Shown: piece by piece, positions 5,125 to 7,347 of the stretch | How the letters are laid out: each line of letters begins with the position of its first letter | Position numbering within the stretch: position 1 is the stretch's first letter | Origin: Bacillota bacterium | GTDB lineage: Bacteria; Bacillota; DTU025 | Assembly (NCBI GenBank): GCA_012842765.1 | Contig: DUWJ01000452.1 | Span: 1 to 7,347, forward strand | Direction: 5' to 3' | DNA length: 7,347 bases | The notes under the pieces: generated by a model | Told to the model about the DNA's origin: nothing | Database searches by the model: none | Seen by the model: only the letters and a program-made list of their open reading frames with translations | Translations under genes and position numbers: made by a program

Positions 5125-6360
5125 ATGATAGATGAAAAGAGGCTGCCAGCAGCGCGGGTCGGCACGGCTTTCGCGGTTGCCGCCATGCTCATCGTAGTGA
5201 CGTTGGTCTTTCCCATGGCGCTGCGGGCTGAGGAGATACTGGTGACTAACGTCTTCGACAGTGAAGACATAATAAGCGTGCTCCGGGATATCTCTGCACA
5301 GACCGGAGTGAATATTCTTGCAGAGCCGTCAGTGCAGGGCTGGGTCACGCTGGAGCTTTTCGATGTGCCCCTTGAGAAGGCCTTAGAGATGATAGTCGCG
5401 CCATTCGGATATGCCTTTGTGAAAGTGGGCGACTACTACATAGTCGGAATGCCGGATACGAAGAACCCCGCATTCCCGCTCTTTACAACCACTGAAGTTG
5501 TGAAGCTGAGGTATGTGAAGGCCGATGCGGCTGCAAAGCTCCTTTCCGACTTCTTCACACCAAATGTGAAGGTGAGTCCTGTGGATAACGTGATAGCTAT
5601 CACCGGTACTCAGGCTGTGATCGACAGAGTCAAAGCCGATATTGCGAAGATAGACAAGCCCTCGCCCCAGGTGCTCATGGAGGCTTTGATTGTAGAGATC
5701 ACAGCAGATGCAGGCGAGGGGCTGAGGTCAGATTGGAGATATGAGGGATCTGGGGCAGAACCCGATCCGAGCGTGCCGGCATCGGGATTCGTCGATTTCG
5801 TGTCTGGGATATGGGGCGGTAAGCTGAACCTAGCAGGCGGAATCCACAGCGTAGTGGCGGCCATGAAGTTCCTAGTGGATTCGGGGAAGGCGGAGATCCA
5901 TGCCACCCCGCAGCTGCTTGCCTTGGATGGAGAGACCGCTGAGATATTCCTGGGCAAAGAGAAATACTTCACTGTCTCAACCTCCAGCACCGAAACGACT
6001 ACTACGACCAGGCTCGAGTCGGTGAAGACGGGTATATCCATGAAGTTTTCGCCGAGGGTCACAGACAAGGGCGAGATCATAATGAGGATCGAGCCGGAAG
6101 TGTCCGACGCCGTTGAGACTGCCAACAGCATGCCGACGGTCAATCGCCGGAAGGTTTCGACTACCGTCATGGTGCGCGACGGCGAGACCCTCGTCATCGG
6201 CGGACTGAAGCTGAAATCAGATTATGAGAGCAAGTCCAAGTTCCCGGTCCTTGGCGACCTCCCTGTGCTTGGACTCTTATTTACCAACACAAAGAAGGCA
6301 AGTGTGGACACGGAGACGGTGATATTCATAACCCCTAAGATCATCTATCCGGAATACTAA
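5125..6360 (+). CDS. Compact secretin (gene D), outer-membrane channel of the GspD/PilQ/pIV superfamily
   Basis: The product has 411 residues from ATG 5125, with GAGGAGGG (5111-5118) 6 nt upstream. The signal peptide is about 1-35, cut at LRA-E. Residues 38-110 form an STN/N0 domain (VTLELFDVPLEKALEMIV at 74). Residues 124-180 form one N1-type domain (VVKLRYVKADAAAKLL, ending ADIAKIDKP). Residues 183-409 are the secretin core: QVLMEALIVEI (182), IHATPQLLALDGETAEI (258), LVIGGL (356), FPVLGDLPVLGLLF (373) and VIFITPKIIYP (399). Secretins assemble as multimeric outer-membrane gates for type II and III secretion, type IV pili and filamentous phage. This one is short: only N0 and one N1, no AMIN domain and no C-terminal pilotin-binding S-domain, giving a length close to phage pIV. 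No ATPase, pilin or platform gene is in the window. It sits 54 nt after gene C and 12 nt before gene E. The family call is very secure; the exported substrate is unknown, with genes A and B as candidates. Confidence 0.97.
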   Translation: MIDEKRLPAARVGTAFAVAAMLIVVTLVFPMALRAEEILVTNVFDSEDIISVLRDISAQTGVNILAEPSVQGWVTLELFDVPLEKALEMIVAPFGYAFVKVGDYYIVGMPDTKNPAFPLFTTTEVVKLRYVKADAAAKLLSDFFTPNVKVSPVDNVIAITGTQAVIDRVKADIAKIDKPSPQVLMEALIVEITADAGEGLRSDWRYEGSGAEPDPSVPASGFVDFVSGIWGGKLNLAGGIHSVVAAMKFLVDSGKAEIHATPQLLALDGETAEIFLGKEKYFTVSTSSTETTTTTRLESVKTGISMKFSPRVTDKGEIIMRIEPEVSDAVETANSMPTVNRRKVSTTVMVRDGETLVIGGLKLKSDYESKSKFPVLGDLPVLGLLFTNTKKASVDTETVIFITPKIIYPEY

Positions 6361-6376
6361 GGAGCGGGCGAGGTGA
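6359..6376 (+). promoter_or_regulatory. Ribosome binding sites for alternative starts of gene E
   Basis: AAGGAG at 6359-6364, overlapping the gene D stop codon, lies 8 nt before GTG 6373. AGGTGA at 6371-6376 lies 5 nt before ATG 6382. The first is the better Shine-Dalgarno, so GTG 6373 is preferred. The choice changes the protein by only three residues. Overlap of the site with the gene D stop suggests translational coupling. Confidence 0.6.
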
Positions 6377-7272
6377 AAGGCATGATTTGGCATCTTGTGA
6401 AAGGGCAGCGGAGTGCTTCCGTGGCAGCCCTCTGCATTCTATGGCTCTTGGTGATTGCTGCGCCGACCATGGCTTATGATGCCCTATATCCGCCTAATGC
6501 GCGGCTGATGGGGATGGGATGGACCTGGGTGGGAGTCGCAGATAGTCCTGATGCAGCCTGCTCCAATCCTGCAGCTTTCGGATTCAATGAAGACGAGGCC
6601 TCAATTGCGCTGGGGGCTGGCTTTGTGGGCAATGTGAAAGACTGTGATCTGCTCTATGCGGGCATATGCGACAAAGACCGCGGCTTGGGCGCAGGCGGAC
6701 TGGCGTTTGTCTATCAGAAAACAGCCGATGAGGGAGCGTCGGATGGGCTGAGATATGCCACGTATCGTCTGGGCAAAAAAGTCGCTGACTACTTGTCGCT
6801 GGGCGCAGGCGTTGGCTACCTCAAGATCGGCGGCGAGCCGCAAAACTTTCTGGCCACCGACATTGGCGTGATGCTCAAAGCCGGCGCCCTATATGTTGGC
6901 ATCCAGGCATCGGGCATCACAAAGAGCACGTTCGGGCAGGATGAGCCAATGAAGACTGAATTCTCTCCGGAATTTGCCATAGGGCTATCTTTGAGGCCAT
7001 CCGAGTCATTTGTCATGGGCGTCGACGTCCATGGACTCAAAAAGGGAGACAACGGATTTGCGCCATGGTACTCGTGCGGCGCCGAACTGTGGCTGGCCGA
7101 TAGGCTCGCTCTGCGATGTGGCGCGATTGCTGTGGAGGAGGATGGCGAAAAGGCAATATCATGTTCGGGCGGGGTTGGACTCAAAGTCAAGCAGGGCGAG
7201 ATTGGTTATGCCATCATACGGAGCAAAGATGGTTCAAATGCCCATGCTGTTATGGCCACCGCATCGTTTTGA
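6373..7272 (+). CDS. PorV/UPF0164-like outer-membrane beta-barrel protein (gene E)
   Basis: The product has 299 residues from GTG 6373 (296 from ATG 6382). A basic N-region and hydrophobic run at about 16-30 end in TMA-Y, cut near residue 34. The mature start, with NARLMGMGWTWVGVADSPD at 42 followed by CSNPAAFGF (63), is the conserved opening of PorV / UPF0164 barrels, in which an early Gly-rich strand is followed by an Asn-Pro-Ala motif. The rest is alternating Gly-rich strands such as LGAGVGYLKIGG (143), AGALYVGIQASGI (170) and FAIGLSLRPSESFVMGVDV (201), with polar turns. The protein ends in Phe, the typical barrel-assembly (BAM) signal. PorV-type proteins can carry or shuttle secreted substrates at the outer membrane in type IX secretion, while other members are uncharacterised. 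It begins 12 nt after the secretin gene, so it is likely co-translated and a partner of that channel. No type IX core genes are visible. The barrel fold is well supported; the exact subfamily is less so. Confidence 0.87.
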   Translation: MKGMIWHLVKGQRSASVAALCILWLLVIAAPTMAYDALYPPNARLMGMGWTWVGVADSPDAACSNPAAFGFNEDEASIALGAGFVGNVKDCDLLYAGICDKDRGLGAGGLAFVYQKTADEGASDGLRYATYRLGKKVADYLSLGAGVGYLKIGGEPQNFLATDIGVMLKAGALYVGIQASGITKSTFGQDEPMKTEFSPEFAIGLSLRPSESFVMGVDVHGLKKGDNGFAPWYSCGAELWLADRLALRCGAIAVEEDGEKAISCSGGVGLKVKQGEIGYAIIRSKDGSNAHAVMATASF

Positions 7273-7292
7273 CTGGCAAGCCGCTTGTAGAA

Positions 7293-7340
7293 AGGGGATA
7301 AGACACGCAGCGACAGCAGTGCCATCATCCTTTGTCCCCT
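7293..7340 (+). terminator. Long imperfect stem-loop after gene E (possible operon end)
   Basis: AGGGGATAAG (7293-7302) can pair with TTTGTCCCCT (7331-7340), giving 10 pairs including two G-U, with a 28-nt loop. It lies 21 nt after the gene E stop. The loop is long and no U-tract follows within the window, so a factor-independent terminator is doubtful. The remaining bases to 7347 hold no convincing start of another gene. Confidence 0.25.
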
Positions 7341-7347
7341 ACGGCTG

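Noticed and set aside
5610..6197. Reverse-strand ORF (195 aa) antisense to the secretin gene
   Set aside because: It lies opposite the conserved secretin core and has low-complexity Ser/Val runs; no independent support.
1..7347. CRISPR arrays, tRNA or rRNA genes, insertion sequences or attachment sites
   Set aside because: No regularly spaced repeats, transposase frames, cloverleaf-like segments or terminal inverted repeats with target duplications were seen on either strand.

Overview
This window most likely comes from a diderm (outer-membrane) bacterium of moderate-to-high GC. Every main gene lies on the + strand and opens with a signal peptide. Most are preceded by strong AAGGAGG-type ribosome binding sites, and AGG and ATA codons are common; both fit a Bacillota-like lineage. 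One gene encodes a secretin, and another encodes a predicted outer-membrane beta-barrel ending in Phe, so an outer membrane is expected. A Limnochordia-like or other diderm Bacillota is my best guess. Synergistota or another deep diderm phylum is possible; the assignment is inference only.

Layout. Bases 2-196 hold the C-terminal end of a transglutaminase-like protein. Bases 197-673 are a poorly coding gap with a weak 63-codon ORF, a cluster of GC-rich hairpins, and an AT-rich patch encoding a possible 13-residue leader peptide. Five co-directional genes for exported proteins follow: (A) 674-2497, a 607-aa secreted protein with two related beta-sandwich-like repeats, a Pro-rich linker and a C-terminal module; (B) 2561-3253, a 230-aa secreted protein whose second half is the same module and whose codon use suggests high expression; (C) 3385-5070, a 561-aa protein made of two tandem copies of a DUF916/DUF3324-like (WxL-interacting-protein-like) unit; (D) 5125-6360, a compact secretin (N0/STN, one N1-type domain, secretin core); (E) 6373-7272, a PorV/UPF0164-like outer-membrane beta-barrel. 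Intergenic gaps are 63, 131, 54 and 12 nt, consistent with an operon whose output is adjusted at the gaps.

Working model (inference). D provides an outer-membrane channel and E an outer-membrane partner. B is an abundant exported subunit, A a larger and rarer protein carrying the same module (tip, anchor or adaptor), and C a periplasmic or surface protein that could bind or chaperone them. No ATPase, prepilin, inner-membrane platform or usher is visible, so this is neither a complete type II secretion nor a type IV pilus locus. It may be an undescribed secretin-linked surface-structure or export cassette. The gap before gene C contains two mutually exclusive 9-bp RNA pairings, one of which covers the gene C Shine-Dalgarno; this is the most specific regulatory prediction in the window.
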